From assembly GCA_951799405.1 (NCBI GenBank), contig OX637352.1, positions 9,806,820 through 9,870,819 of the forward strand: a stretch of 64,000 nt of DNA, read 5' to 3'. A program made the translations under genes and the position numbers. Below the pieces are notes generated by a model. The model ran no database searches. It worked only from the letters and a program-made list of their open reading frames with translations, and was not told the origin of the DNA. Source of the stretch: Agapetus fuscipes. Lineage: Eukaryota > Arthropoda > Insecta > Trichoptera > Glossosomatidae. Below are positions 9,010-18,868 of this stretch, piece by piece (position 1 is the stretch's first letter; each line of letters begins with the position of its first letter).

Positions 9010-9502
9010 ATATTAAGTCGCAAACGCAACTAAGCTACACATATAGTGTAACTTCTTACCTGCGTTATCCCCAAAAGAATCGCATGTGGCGCTTCGGGAC
9101 CTATTTATTTTTACAGGTAAGGGGGCCGACCTCACACTAACCACTTTCAGTTGAAGGGGGGGGCTATAGTTCTCATTTCTTGTGAAGGCTAAGTAAGCCT
9201 TTGAGATCGAACCCTTGCTCTCGGCATGGAATGCAAGAATTCTACCAATTGAGCTATCGACCTTTTTACGAGCTTGATCGTCGTCGCTACAAAGCGCCAA
9301 TTCTCAAGCAAGACCCAGTGGCTGTAAGGCTGAATGGACCTTCGGTGAGCGGTCATTGGGAAAGGTTTTATGAATTTTTCAACCCAGCGAAGAACAAATT
9401 TGAAAATATAAATGGTATATTTTTTGAGCTCCGCCGGGAATCGAACCCACAACCTTCCCATTCAGAGTCCGAATTGTTACCACTGAACTACGGACCGGTA
9501 TG
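9010..9502 (-). mobile_element. Dimeric SINE (SINE-2 then SINE-1), copy 1
   Basis: Read on the minus strand, SINE-2 comes first: head CCGGTCCGTAGTTCAGTGG with a GGTTCGATTCC B box, then body to GACGATCAAGCTCGTAAAAA. SINE-1 follows: GGTCGATAGCTCAATTGGTA, body, then TAGCTTAGTTGCG. The junction CGTAAAAAGGTCGATAGCTC is the same as in the copy at 13,858. The SINE-1 half lacks part of its head-to-body link (AAATCGAACCC/TCAAAGG). Confidence 0.8.
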
Positions 9503-9970
9503 TCAAGTCAATGGTGAAAAATATTCCTCTATTGTTTTTTTCGTTTTTTTTTGCATGATTATTGGTTGTAAATATCTCAATAGACTTTAATTGTTCACTG
9601 CGTTTGTTCATAGATTTAATTATTGTATGCAAATTGGTATTCAAAACTCAGATGAGTCGTAAAAAATCAAAGTCGGAAATCTAGGGTATTTAAAAAAAAG
9701 AGATATTTATACATGGAAACGGTGAAGATATAATTTCCTGCATTTCCATACATTTATTCAAACATAGAAAAAACTTCCTAGATTGCCGGGTTTGGTTATA
9801 TGCAGTTCTTATATTTTTTATAAACCCAACATTTGAATGTAACGAATAATAGTGTTTAACGAACTCTGTGAAAACTACGTGGTTGGAATATTTGTTGGGA
9901 AATCAGAAAAAAACTGGATTGATTTCAATAAAAAATAATATAATTTACTCGTATACTTATTTGTATTTCA
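9503..9970. other. AT-rich spacer
   Basis: No feature is recognised. Several frames of chance length only. Confidence 0.35.
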
Positions 9971-9987
9971 TATATAGAAGTTTCTTG

Positions 9988-10417
9988 TAAATGAAGTAAA
10001 ATGAAGATATACAAGACCTGCGTTAGACCGATAATGACATACGGTATCGAAACCAGAGCCGACACCACGAGAACGAAGAGTCTCCTACGAACCACCGAAA
10101 TGAAAACTCTCCGCCCTATCGCAGGATTGACCATGCGAGACAGAATACGAAATTCCGAAATTCGGAGGATCTGTGATGTCGAGGATGTCGTGCGATGGGG
10201 TAGAAACAGAAGACGTTACTGGAGAGATCACGTCGAAAGAATGGATCCGGTGAGAATGGTGAAAATAGCGGCAGACGAGATACCATCAACCAGCAGACCC
10301 CCTGGACGACCACCAAAGAGGTGGAAGGACAGCTGGACATCCGCGTCCCAGGAGTGAACCCGAGAATAAACAGGACCTAGTCCTAAAACAAGCTGAAGAA
10401 GAAGAAGAAGAAGAATA
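9988..10417 (+). mobile_element. 5'-truncated RTE-type LINE with 12-bp target duplication
   Basis: AGAAGTTTCTTG is present at 9976-9987 and again at 10418-10429, exactly flanking the insert. The insert consists of the last 119 or so codons of the LINE pol, a short 3' UTR and a (GAA)n tail at 10394-10413. A long perfect target duplication together with 5' truncation is the expected product of target-primed reverse transcription. Confidence 0.9.
10001..10357 (+). pseudogene. RTE-type LINE pol C-terminus
   Basis: The frame encodes the C-terminal tail of an RTE-like reverse transcriptase. Motifs are YKTCVRPIMTYGIET (the conserved post-palm block), LLRTTEMKTLRPIAGLTMRD, DVVRWGRNRRRYWRDHVERM and PPGRPPKRWKDSWTSASQE at the end, just before a stop and the (GAA)n tail. 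Catalytic RT motifs and the endonuclease are absent because of 5' truncation, so the piece cannot mobilise itself. The frame has no internal stop. Related tails lie at 22.66-22.82 kb (+) and 51.75-51.95 kb (-). Confidence 0.9.
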
Positions 10418-10544
10418 AGAAGTTTCTTGATACACGCACACTATGTACCTTTCAGTGTAAATTATCATTTTCTCGAAGTTTCCAGATAGACACATTCACA
10501 ATCTGTATCTTATTTTAATTGGATAATAATCAAGTATAGTTATC

Positions 10545-10802
10545 TTTCTATCTATCTAAGTTGCAAGGATGGACATTTCAAGGTTCATACTAATTGCATG
10601 CACTCAAGCAGATACATGTTAACTTGTGCTTACACATGCTGCATGTGTGCCTACAAAATAAAAAACCGAAATCTCAAACGAGCATAAGCCCTGTAACCTT
10701 TACCGTCCTCAACTGAAACAGGGGTGACGTTGGCGATGTGAACCAATTTTAACAGTATGTGTGGTCAGCCTCATCTTATTTTCAACCAATTAGTTAAGGA
10801 AG
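10545..10802 (-). repeat. Fam-A copy A8
   Basis: Full length with a (TCTA)n tail at its left end. Ends at the CAACCAATTAGTTAAGGAA side. Confidence 0.75.
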
Positions 10803-10875
10803 AATTCGTATTTCACGAACTATTTATATTCTTAAAATTAGTTCATTTAATGTTATATTCATTTTCAGTTGCCAA

Positions 10876-11168
10876 GCACTACTTTGCTACACATGTAGTG
10901 TAACATTATGTCACATTTTTACATGAGTCGAGTAGAACCTTTTTATTTTTCGAGGTAAGGGGGCCCTTAAGTAAGGGGGGCCTGACGCCAACTATTTTAA
11001 ATAAAAATGGGGGTTTCCCAGCTCCCGAGGGAGCCGGTACTCATTTCTTGTGAAAGCTGAGTAAGGATTTGAAATAAACACGAAAACGGAAAATAATTTC
11101 TAACACCCTCAGTGGGACTCAAACCCGAGCTCTTGGCATATAATGCACATACTCTACCTCGTGAACTT
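10876..11168 (-). mobile_element. SINE-1 copy
   Basis: All body blocks are present on the minus strand (GAGTTTGAGTCCCACTGAGG head to the TGTGTAGCAAAGTAGTGC end). The A box is partly degraded (GAGGTAGAGTATGTGCATTA). It has a duplicated GTAAGGGGG block near 10,957-10,982. Confidence 0.7.
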
Positions 11169-11690
11169 TCGAAAAATAAAATATAATAAAAAATATATAG
11201 AAGTTTTCCTTCTACGTGTTAAATCAGAACACTCGCGTTCCTTTATTTTCTTCCAGAAATGAATCAACGTCTCATTGGCTGACATAGCAAATACCTTGTA
11301 GCACAAGTATAAAACCTCAACTAGAAAGTTTTTCCATTTATACATGAAAACTTTAACACTCTATAGATGCGCTGTCTTAGTTTCCATCTATTTTTTGGTT
11401 GCTATGGTTGAATTTAAACGTATTTTTTTTTACACTTGCAGACGGCTTGGAAAGTCGTGCAAAAACATCACTGGCTCTTTGTTTTCTCAGGCAACTTGAC
11501 TCTGTGCAGATCCGTGTTATGCAAATGGTTTGCCAGCGATGTGAAGGTTCATTTCCATCCAGAATGGTTAGATTTTCAAACCTCATTTTATTTACTTTCG
11601 ACGACTTGGTAGAGTTTTTTTTACAATGTTTTATTTTAGCACTTTCATATTTGATTCCTTGATTTATATATTTTTTATGGTTTGTGTATT
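11169..11690. other. Unassigned AT-rich spacer
   Basis: The plus frame 11,399-11,662 and the overlapping minus frame carry no known motif. The piece around 11,340-11,385 weakly resembles sequence near 13.6, 16.75 and 63.66 kb (CTCTATAGATGCG and TTAGTTTC words), possibly an old MITE. Confidence 0.3.
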
Positions 11691-11696
11691 AATTAA

Positions 11697-11956
11697 TTTA
11701 TAGGTTGGTATGAAGCGGACCACACTTACTGTAAAAAAAATGGTTCACTTTGCCAATGTCACCCCCTGTTTCAGGGTAGGTCGGTAAAAGTTGCAGGGCT
11801 TATGTTAATTGAAGATTGGGTTTCATATTGTAAGTCCATATGCGGCATGTGTAAGCGCGATCTTATACGTGTCTGCTTGTGAAATTGCATATAATGTGAA
11901 TCCTTAATGTTACATATCTTTGCAACTTAGATTAGATTAGATTAGATTAGATTAGA
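11697..11956 (+). repeat. Fam-A copy A9
   Basis: Full length with a pure (ATTAG)n tail of five units, the clearest example of the microsatellite tail in this window. Confidence 0.8.
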
Positions 11957-12121
11957 TCCCTTAGGTCCGCTATTTTCAACGTTAGCATGTGTGACTTCAA
12001 ACTGATAATAAAACTACCTTCACGATAGCGTCCTTTTCTTTCACCATAAAGTCGTTATGCTGACTTAGAGGTGCTCCTTTCAGGAGTTGTCTTAACAAAA
12101 TATCTTGTCTCTCTCCAAAGA

Positions 12122-12287
12122 TAAGCAACTAAGCCACACATAAGTGTAACTTCTCTTGCGTTTTTCCGATGCTGTCACATGTGGCATGTATAATCTATTT
12201 ATTTTCACATGTATGCGGTAGGCCTTACACTAACACTTCAGTTGAAGTAGGGGTTTCTCAGCTCTCAGATTTCTTGTGAGGACTCTA
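12122..12287 (-). mobile_element. SINE-1 3' half
   Basis: The minus strand runs from the AGTCCTCACAAGAAATC block to GGCTTAGTTGCTTAT. The tRNA-like half is replaced by Fam-A copy A10, which begins at the same point. Confidence 0.7.
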
Positions 12288-12500
12288 AAATACTGTAAAA
12301 AATGGTTAACTTTGCTAATGTCACCCCCTGTTGCAGGGTAAAACGGACTAGGGCGTATGTTTATTTGAGATTCGGATTTTAATTTGTGAGTAGGTACTCG
12401 TACAAGTGCGAACTTACACGTGCCTGTTAGTAGGCATGCATTTAATAGGAACGTTAAATGTGAACATATTTTTGCAACTTACTCGTAGATTATAGATTAT
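12288..12500 (+). repeat. Fam-A copy A10 (5' truncated)
   Basis: Starts at ATACTGTAAAAAATGGTTAA and ends at GCAACTTACTCGTAGATTAT. The first 40 or so bases are missing. Confidence 0.7.
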
Positions 12501-12559
12501 ATATCGCTTCCTCAGTTCTTATTTATCGTATACGCCAATCTTGTCAAATATCACTTTTT

Positions 12560-12722
12560 CAAGCAGTTGTCTTATGAATCAAATTCTACACAATCTGAGC
12601 TAAGAAAAACCGTTAAACTCGATAATGTGAGAGTTCTTTTACATGTTTTTAAAATAAATTTCTTGTTTTCATAAGACACATTGGTCCAGTACACATGCAA
12701 ATATTGCTCATGTAAAATTTTC
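12560..12722 (-). mobile_element. MITE-2 fragment
   Basis: Contains the MITE-2 interior on the minus strand (CATAAGACAC, CACAATCTGAGCTAAGAAAA, CGATAATGTGAGAG). Its terminal AGTGCTTGTTTG arm is missing on one side. Confidence 0.6.
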
Positions 12723-12962
12723 TCAATGGCGTATACGATAAACAAGAACTGAGGCAGCGATATATAGGCTGGAAACAGCTCTCTCTGTTTGAATTCCTTC
12801 AGTGTATACAAATAGTCATAGCAGATCTATAGTTGCCACGAATTTGCTTTGGAAATGTGTCAGGTCGCTCCAGTTGGTGAACTTTGCCCGCTATGAAGTC
12901 ACAGTGTAACCAAATTATTTCCATACAGGAGTTGTACTCCTAAAGCGAAATACCGCCACCTA

Positions 12963-13236
12963 AGTGTTTGCTTGTCTTATCTCCAATAGAGATGATTCCA
13001 CATAAGCAATGGTTTTATTTTCCTCGAAGTGTTTGCTTAGATTATAGGAATACCTTCTGATTAACGGATGAAATTGTCTTAAGAATCACATTTTACACAA
13101 TCTGAGCTAAGAAAAAAACGTTAAACACGATAATGTGAGAGTGGCTGAAATATGTTTGAAATCAATTTCCAGTTTTCATAAGACACATTGGTACAGTACA
13201 CATAAAAACATTGCTCATGTGAAATTACTTCTGATG
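12963..13236 (-). mobile_element. MITE-2 copy, rearranged
   Basis: The arm AGTGTTTGCTTGTCTTATC at 12,963 is repeated as AGTGTTTGCTTAGATTAT at 13,027. The interior (AATTGTCTTAAGAATCACAT, CACAATCTGAGCTAAG, CGATAATGTGAGAG) then runs to the GCTCATGTGAAATTACTTCT arm. One end is duplicated. Confidence 0.6.
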
Positions 13237-13357
13237 GACATTGAAATAAACATCAAATGGAAAATTATTTTTTACACCCTCGCCCTCGGTGAGATTCGAA
13301 CCTGAGCTCTCGGCATGGAATGCAAGCACTCTAACTAACAACTGAGCTATCGATAGG
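13237..13357 (-). mobile_element. SINE-1 head fragment
   Basis: The minus strand gives ATCGATAGCTCAGTTGTTAG (A box), CTTGCATTCCATGCCGAGAG, GGTTCGAATCTCACCGAGGG (B box), then the AATTTTCCATTTGATG module. It stops at the MITE-2 border. Confidence 0.75.
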
Positions 13358-13379
13358 AGTTACAAAGATATATTACATT

Positions 13380-13500
13380 TTACTTCCTTGCCTTATTGGT
13401 TGGTATGAGGCTGACCACCCATACAGTAAAAATTGGTTCGTTTTCCCATTGTCACCCCTGTTGTAGGAAAGGGCGACAAAAGTTGTGAGCCATTTTTAAA
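13380..13500 (+). repeat. Fam-A copy A11 (5' half only)
   Basis: TTCCTTGCCTTATTGGTTGG to GGGCGACAAAAGTTGTGAGC. The 3' half is absent. Confidence 0.75.
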
Positions 13501-13764
13501 GGGATTATTTTTCAGTAAAACGCAGTCACGTCTTCAGATAACGTTAACTTTAACCCAAGTATACAACTTTTTATACACTCACCCGATAGCGTAAATGGGA
13601 AAAAATATATTAAAAACTAAACGCTCTCTAGAGGTGCGATTGCATCTTCCATACATTTTTATTTATTTACGCGATCGCACGGAATTTAAGCTTTATTCCC
13701 GGTGTACTGATAAATTAGAGTGACACAAACACGTAGAGTGTCTGCTCTTTGAATCTGCGTTTAC
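13501..13764. other. Unassigned spacer
   Basis: Contains ACTAAACGCTCTCTAGAGGTGCGAT-like sequence related to pieces near 11.35 and 16.75 kb. No gene. Confidence 0.3.
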
Positions 13765-14458
13765 AACGTCCCCTTAGTGCTTGTTTGGCTTATGTCCAAT
13801 CAGAAGTAATTTCACATGAGCAATGTTTGTATGTGTACTGGACCAATAGGTATTAAAAAAAACAACTAAGCTACACATATTGTGTAACTTTTTGACTGCG
13901 TTATCCCCGAAAGGGGTTGTGGCGATTCGGGACCTATTTATTTTTACAGGTAAGAGGGCTGGCCTCACACCAACCACTTTCAGTTGAAGTGGGGGTCTCC
14001 CAGCTCCCGTGAGGGCTGGTTCTCATTTTTTGTGAAGGCTGATTGAACCCTTGTTCTCGGCATGGAATGCAAGCATTCTACCAATTGAGCTATCGACCTT
14101 TTTACGAGCTTGGTCGTCGTCACTGCAAAGCGCCAATTCTCAAGCAAGACCCAGTTGCTGTAAGGCTGAATGGACCTTTGGTGACCGGGCATTGGTATCG
14201 GTTTATGAAGTTTTCAACCCAGCGAAGAGCAAATTTGAAAATATGAATTGTTTATTTTTTGTGCTCCGCCGGGATTCGAACCGACAACCTTCCATTCAGA
14301 GTCCGAAAGTGTTACCACTGAACTATGGGTATTGATTTAAAAAATATTAAAAACAACTCTCTCACTATCGTAAGTTATGTTTTTCTTAGCTCATATGTGG
14401 TTCTTAAGACAATTTCATTGAAAGGCCATCTTTGATAGATAAGCCAAACAAGCACTGG
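13765..14458 (+). mobile_element. MITE-2 copy split by a dimeric SINE
   Basis: The left part at 13,765-13,857 begins CCCCTTAGTGCTTGTTTGGC. The right part at 14,345-14,458 ends GATAAGCCAAACAAGCACTG, its inverse. The arms match over about 20 bases. The interior includes GTACTGGACCAATAG and TTAGCTCATATGTGG. The SINE sits between them. Confidence 0.75.
13858..14344 (-). mobile_element. Dimeric SINE (SINE-2 then SINE-1), copy 2
   Basis: It has the same order, orientation and junction as the copy at 9,010: minus-strand SINE-2 head near 14,335, junction CGTAAAAAGGTCGATAGCTC at about 14,090-14,109, and SINE-1 end at 13,865. TATTAAAAA at 13,851-13,859 and at 14,345-14,353 is a likely target duplication. 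Confidence 0.8.
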
Positions 14459-15040
14459 AAGGACGACAAGTTTAGGTGCAGCTAATCGCTGGGAGAAGGA
14501 AGGAAGGCGTGAATAAATGGTTGTTCGGGAGGAGAGTTAACATAGGGAAGATGCGGATAAATGGATGTGAAAGAAAATGATAAGGAAGGTAGAGTAAGAA
14601 TTTAAAAGAGAACGGAAGGTTTGATATCAGAAACTAATGAATCGTTTTAATTTAATATAATAAATAGCGTCTAAATGGACGTCTCTCGCATAATCCAGAC
14701 CCTTCTATAGTGAACCGCACACTTCTGTATTGTTCCATATTACTCTAAATACGCTTACGCATACCAACAACTACATGCTTGAGCACATGCACACATTTAA
14801 ACTCACAGATTAAACTAGAGGCGGGCACACACAAACACATACTAAGCAAGCCACGTAGCCGGGCTCATAACTTCGTAACAGTAAAATGTCGTAGAATACC
14901 CGTTTTCCTGAATATTGGCATTAGTTGTTCCTTGACTCATACTAACCTCAAGGAACACAAATTAGTATTTAGGTACAAACAAACAATTACTAAGTAAAAT
15001 AATGAAATTAAATTGTACAGAATATCAAGTAACTGTTAAT
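14459..15040. other. Unassigned spacer
   Basis: Low-complexity AG-rich stretch at 14,470-14,625 (GAAGGAAGG-like words), then AT-rich sequence. No convincing coding signal in the 72-codon plus frame at 14,779. Confidence 0.35.
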
Positions 15041-15064
15041 CTGAAGATAGCCAAGAAGCCGAAA
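15041..15064 (+). other. Hammerhead-like motif, degenerate
   Basis: CTGAAGA at 15,041-15,047 is followed 13 bases later by GAAACG. The sequence between is TAGCCAAGAAGCC, which does not pair well (AGCC repeats directly). It is related to the better hairpins near 18.76 and 44.69 kb. Confidence 0.35.
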
Positions 15065-16080
15065 CGGGTCCAACTCATAATTTGTTTTTTTAACAAATAA
15101 AAAAGTACAATAAAACATTGTTTTTTTACATATTGTAGAAAAAATACAAAATATCAAATGAAAAATGGGAATTGAAAATTTCAATGCCTCAACTTTAGTC
15201 GCCAATGATAAATGTAAAACAAGCCAAAATCAAAAGTGTTTTTGTTGGAAATCTTGGAAACTAAATGATCTGGCAACGATATAAGTTGTGTAATTGCATT
15301 CTGAAGGAAATACCGCAATGCTGAATTCTCTTGTAGCTAAATGGGACACTAGCGCAGATGCTTCAATTAAAGCATCAGCCAACTGCACTGTATCGAGCAA
15401 TGTACAATGTACATACAATATACAATGGTTCAACTAGATGAAAAATTGGCTGGTGACGTAGTCTGTTATACAAATTTATACAATAAAGTGGCATTTGTGG
15501 ATTTATATCTATAATATATTGTTTCGTTTTCTGCTGGATTCTCTATTTAATTACAATGCCATAATTTATTTCACAACTTGACCGTCACTGTTTATAAATT
15601 GTTTTCTTGCGACTCTGCTGTCCGTACCATTTTGATCTCTTTTGTAAGGAACCAGAGAGGTCTTTCTCGCATTTAATAGATCATTCCACCACCAGAATGT
15701 TATGTACACGCACTAATACAATTCACTATCACTTCCAGATGGTTCCGTCTTACGTTGTATGCGTGTATAAGCGCACTTATTTCAAGTTTGCGACAATATT
15801 GTTTTTTGTTAGAATGTGTAATTGTGTGAGTTGGTGTGAGTTGTGTCTGTGTGAGTCTGTGAAGTCTCTAGATGTACCTATACTTAAAGTATCCATTTTA
15901 AAGAACCTAGTACGTATTCTTAAATAATTGCATTTGTATTAGTTCAATTTGAGTGCTTACTCGAATATTCTAAGTAGAATGTTCAGGCGAAATTTCGCAT
16001 GTGCCGATTCTCAATGATTCGAGAATAACCTTTATTCTCACCTATAAACGAGATGGTCTGTAGTGATACACGCAGTAGGC
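15065..16080. other. Unassigned AT-rich spacer
   Basis: About 1 kb with a 106-codon plus frame (15,607-15,927) and a 67-codon minus frame. Neither shows a domain, a splice-framed exon or a codon bias that I can recognise. It is possibly unique host intergenic or intronic DNA. Confidence 0.35.
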
Positions 16081-16084
16081 TTCA

Positions 16085-16312
16085 ACTGCCACTTTGACTG
16101 AACAGAACCTGTTTCGGAGACAAGGCTTTTAGTTCGGCTGGTCCATCCTGCTGGAACAGTCTACCTCTGGAGTTGAGAACAGAGACCAGTGTTGGCAGTT
16201 TCAGAAAGTTGCTTAAGCCACATTTGTTTAATAGAAGCTTCAACACATAAAAGCGCCCTTGGGCCACTAAACGGCGCTATATACAAATTGGCCAATTATT
16301 ATTATTATTAGT
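16085..16312 (+). mobile_element. LINE 3' end (CR1/L2-like), with (ATT)n tail
   Basis: Plus-strand translation gives FGDKAFSSAGPSCWNSLPLE, then LRTETSVGSFRKLLKPHLF and a stop. This is the typical C-terminus of CR1/L2-type LINE proteins. A 3' UTR of about 60 bp follows (AAAAGCGCCC, CCACTAAACGGCGCTATATA) and then (ATT)n at 16,296-16,311. The same UTR occurs reversed at 59,110-59,190. Confidence 0.8.
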
Positions 16313-16319
16313 ATCTAAA

Positions 16320-16428
16320 CCATCGACCTGTAAAATTCAAAAGCAACTCTGTGTACGAACCAAATATGAACCATATCTAAAATAAACAACCGCAAATTTG
16401 ATTAAATTGAACCCGGTAAAATCATAAC
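16320..16428 (+). repeat. 3' part of a Ty3-type LTR (LTR-4 family)
   Basis: Contains TGAACCATATCTAAAATAAA, CCGCAAATTTGATTAAATTG and AACCCGGTAAAATCATAACA, the best-preserved LTR-4 terminus. No 5' half is seen upstream, where a LINE tail is found instead. Confidence 0.6.
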
Positions 16429-16985
16429 AATATTGTGAATCTTGTTGGTGAGCCAGATTCGCCATTTTTTCCCTGTGTGAATGGTACATTCTTTCTTTTA
16501 CCGTTTCCAAAGCACTTTAAAGGTAATTTGTAAACATTTCGAATATAACGGGAAACAAAACGGCAGGAAGAAAGTCATATAAATGTAAATGGAATGACCT
16601 CCCCGAATATCTTATAAAGAACATTTAAAAAATATAACCATAAGATTTTCTACGGACCTTTTTACTTACGTAATTCTTTCGTTCAAGTATTCTAGAGTCG
16701 TATCATTTAAACGGTTAAACTTTACAGCTCCAAGTAAAAAAAAATATTGCGAAAACTAACTCTCTATTGCGTAATTAAGAAAATGTATGAAAAACACTAT
16801 AGCACTTTTAGTGAGTGATTTAGTTTCTAAATATTTTTTCCATCGAGGGGAGATTACGATTTTTTTATACTTGGGGTCTTGCCCCTGAGTAAAAACCAAA
16901 ATGCTGAATTAACTTGGCTTACGATCCCTGATATTTTTTTATCTTTGTAAGCCTCATTTCAAATTCAAAAACTTTTTCAGTCATG
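16429..16985. other. Unassigned AT-rich spacer
   Basis: No gene. Includes a CTAACTCTCTATTGCGTAAT region shared in part with 13.6 and 63.66 kb. Confidence 0.3.
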
Positions 16986-16989
16986 AGCT

Positions 16990-17215
16990 ATACTCTTCTA
17001 TTTTTCTTGTATCCAGACGTCATTTTACTGGAGGTGGCCAGTACCTCTGCAGATGCGTCTCCACTTTGTTCTGTACTTGCACCTTTCTTTCATCTCCTCG
17101 ACATTCATCACTCTCTGTTCATGCATGCTCTTCTCTTTCCTCCAATCATTTGCAATCTCGCTTATATGATCAATTCATTATTCTTTTTTTTTTGTCGAAG
17201 TTGTCATATGAGCTA
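16990..17215 (-). pseudogene. LINE-P C-terminal remnant
   Basis: Minus-strand translation has RMNELI.RARLQMIGGK, EQSGDASAEVLATSSKMTSG and similar patches with stops. It parallels the remnant at 51,485-51,735 (NEWIDQLRQIAD, RNREEHA). It is highly decayed. Confidence 0.5.
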
Positions 17216-17695
17216 GACATGATTCGAACCAGCGTTATTCTGCTCACAATACGCTAGTCAAGAAAAGCGATTTGACACCCTCGACTATAACGCCAACTGA
17301 TATTTGTTACGAGTTATTATCAGAAAGCAAACAATATTTTATTCAATATGAAATAATATACATCACCAGTGCATTTTTATTTTTTTTTATTTTCAAAGAA
17401 AAAAACATTATTTTTTAAGCATGCCTTGGCAATAACAATAGTAAGAGCAGAAAAAGTTAAACACAAAAGGAAAACTCATTGCAAGTCAGGGACGTGCGCG
17501 GCATTTTAAGCGGGGGTAGGCAAAATTAAGTATTTTTTCCGGTTCTCAAGAAATCAGATATTATCATAAAAAACTGGGCTTATACCTTATTATGTACCCC
17601 TCGTGTAGTCTTAATATCTTTTCATGCTTTAATTGATTAAAGATCAGTTTGAACTGAATTTAAGGCAAAGCAATTAATTTAATACCGCTGGGCTA
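17216..17695. other. Unassigned AT-rich spacer
   Basis: Nothing recognised. The stretch GGGACGTGCGCGGCATTTTA near 17,490 is locally GC-rich. Confidence 0.3.
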
Positions 17696-17697
17696 TG

Positions 17698-17960
17698 ATC
17701 CAATACATTATTGACGAGAATATGGCAGTAAAAGTAAGAGTGTACTGAGATGGTATGGGCATCTACAAAGATTGGACGATGAACGACTCAAAAGATGTTT
17801 GAAAAAGAAATGTAAAAGATAAGCGTTTAAGGAAAAAATAGATTGATCTTGTAAGTAAGATTGCAAAGAAGTGTACAAAGACGAAGCAAAGTAGAGACAT
17901 ATCAATGGAGGTACTAGCCACTCCTTTTGAAATAACGGGTGGATACATTACAATATTTGC
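17698..17960 (+). pseudogene. LINE-P C-terminal remnant
   Basis: Plus strand with stops: VLRWYGHLQRLDDERL (a hallmark of LINE pol tails: RW.GH..R), then KEKIDRSCK, CKEVYKDEAK and RHINGGTSHSF. It is the same family as the minus-strand remnants at 16,990 and 51,485. Confidence 0.6.
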
Positions 17961-18060
17961 TAATTATGTATGTACCATCCACGCAGTTTCAAGGTCTATT
18001 GGCGTTTTAAGCTATATTAAACCAGAATTTGAATCGAATCTGAAAAATCGAATTAAAAAA

Positions 18061-18280
18061 GGTATCGGTGTTATGGCCGCGGGGTCAAGTCAGGGTATTT
18101 GGAACCGGATAACGTTGGTTCAAATCCCGTGACGATAACTTCGACCCTGGTTCAACAGATGCCGTTGCATGCACACAAGCTTCTGCTTTCGCATGAAGAC
18201 AACTAACCAGGCAAAATAGGTTGGTGGATTGCATTATTTTCCACAAATCTATTTAAAAAAAAAAACTAAACCTTTTTTTG
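18061..18280 (+). mobile_element. SINE-3 copy 1
   Basis: The head has GTTATGGCCGCGGGGTCAAG and GGAACCGGATAACGTTGG, then a B box (GGTTCAAATCCCG). The body is ACTTCGACCCTGGTTCAACA and CATGAAGACAACTAACCAGG. The 3' end is AATAGGTTGGTGGATTGCAT and CAAATCTATTT, with a poly-A tail. The head is tRNA-like but its A box is unusual. Confidence 0.75.
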
Positions 18281-18391
18281 GAAAAAAATATGTTAACATA
18301 TTCCTTGACTTATAGGTTGGTATGAGGCTGACCATCCATACTGTAAAAAATGGTGTTCTTTACCCAATGTCACCCCTATTTCAGGGAAGGT

Positions 18392-18560
18392 GTTATGTTT
18401 AAAATGGCTTGCCGGGAACTGATGAGCGACGGCCCGATTAGTTCACACGGCGCAGTTCGGCTGCTTCCGTGATCGTTCGGCTCCGTTCGGCTCACAAAAC
18501 ACACTGTACACTTCGAGATTGTTCTTTCTATGTTATTTTAAAATAACATAACAAAGTTTA
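18392..18560. mobile_element. Short DNA-transposon-like insert in Fam-A
   Basis: Opens GTTATGTTTAAAATGG and closes TTTAAAATAACATAAC, giving inverted ends of about 13 bp. The interior is GC-richer (CGGCCCGATTAGTTCACACG, repeated CGTTCGGCTCCGTTCGGCTC). No coding. Target duplication not clear. Confidence 0.55.
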
Positions 18561-18637
18561 GCAAAAGTTGCAGGGCTTATGTTCATTTGACGTTTTGATT
18601 TTATTACACAAAGTACACAATGCAGCATTGGTAGGCG

Positions 18638-18790
18638 CAAAATTAAAAAAAAAAGGATTATTTTGAAAGATAATATATTTTGTTTAAAAAACTAAAATTA
18701 AGAAACATTGTTTTGTACCACTTGAGTATTTTTTATTGCAAAAACGTTTTCGGTGGGTACTTCCACCATCTTCGGTTGCACTTATATAAT
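18638..18790 (-). mobile_element. AT-rich insert carrying a hammerhead-like hairpin
   Basis: Splits Fam-A copy A12. The only structured part is the minus-strand motif at 18,747-18,775 (see that entry). The rest is A/T-rich. Confidence 0.45.
18747..18775 (-). other. Hammerhead-like motif
   Basis: Minus strand: CCGAAGA, T, GGTGG, loop AAGTACC, CACC with flanking C, then GAAAACG. Compared with the hammerhead core CUGANGA...GAAA, one position differs (U to C). The stem of five pairs GGTGG/CCACC is perfect. Confidence 0.4.
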
Positions 18791-18868
18791 AATTTAACGT
18801 GTCTATTTAAGGGCATGCATTTCATATGAATTTTAAAAGGTACATATATTATAGCAACTTAGATTTTA

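Larger units (their letters stand above)
18298..18868 (+). repeat. Fam-A copy A12, split by two insertions
   Basis: Fam-A pieces lie at about 18,298-18,391, 18,561-18,637 and 18,791-18,868, in order and orientation. The breaks fall after CAGGGAAGGT and in the TAAGCGCGAA block. The intervening segments are annotated separately. Confidence 0.75.

Noticed and set aside
11935..11956. (TTAGA)n next to Fam-A as an interstitial insect telomere (TTAGG)
   Set aside because: The unit is ATTAG, not TTAGG, and it is the normal Fam-A tail at many loci.
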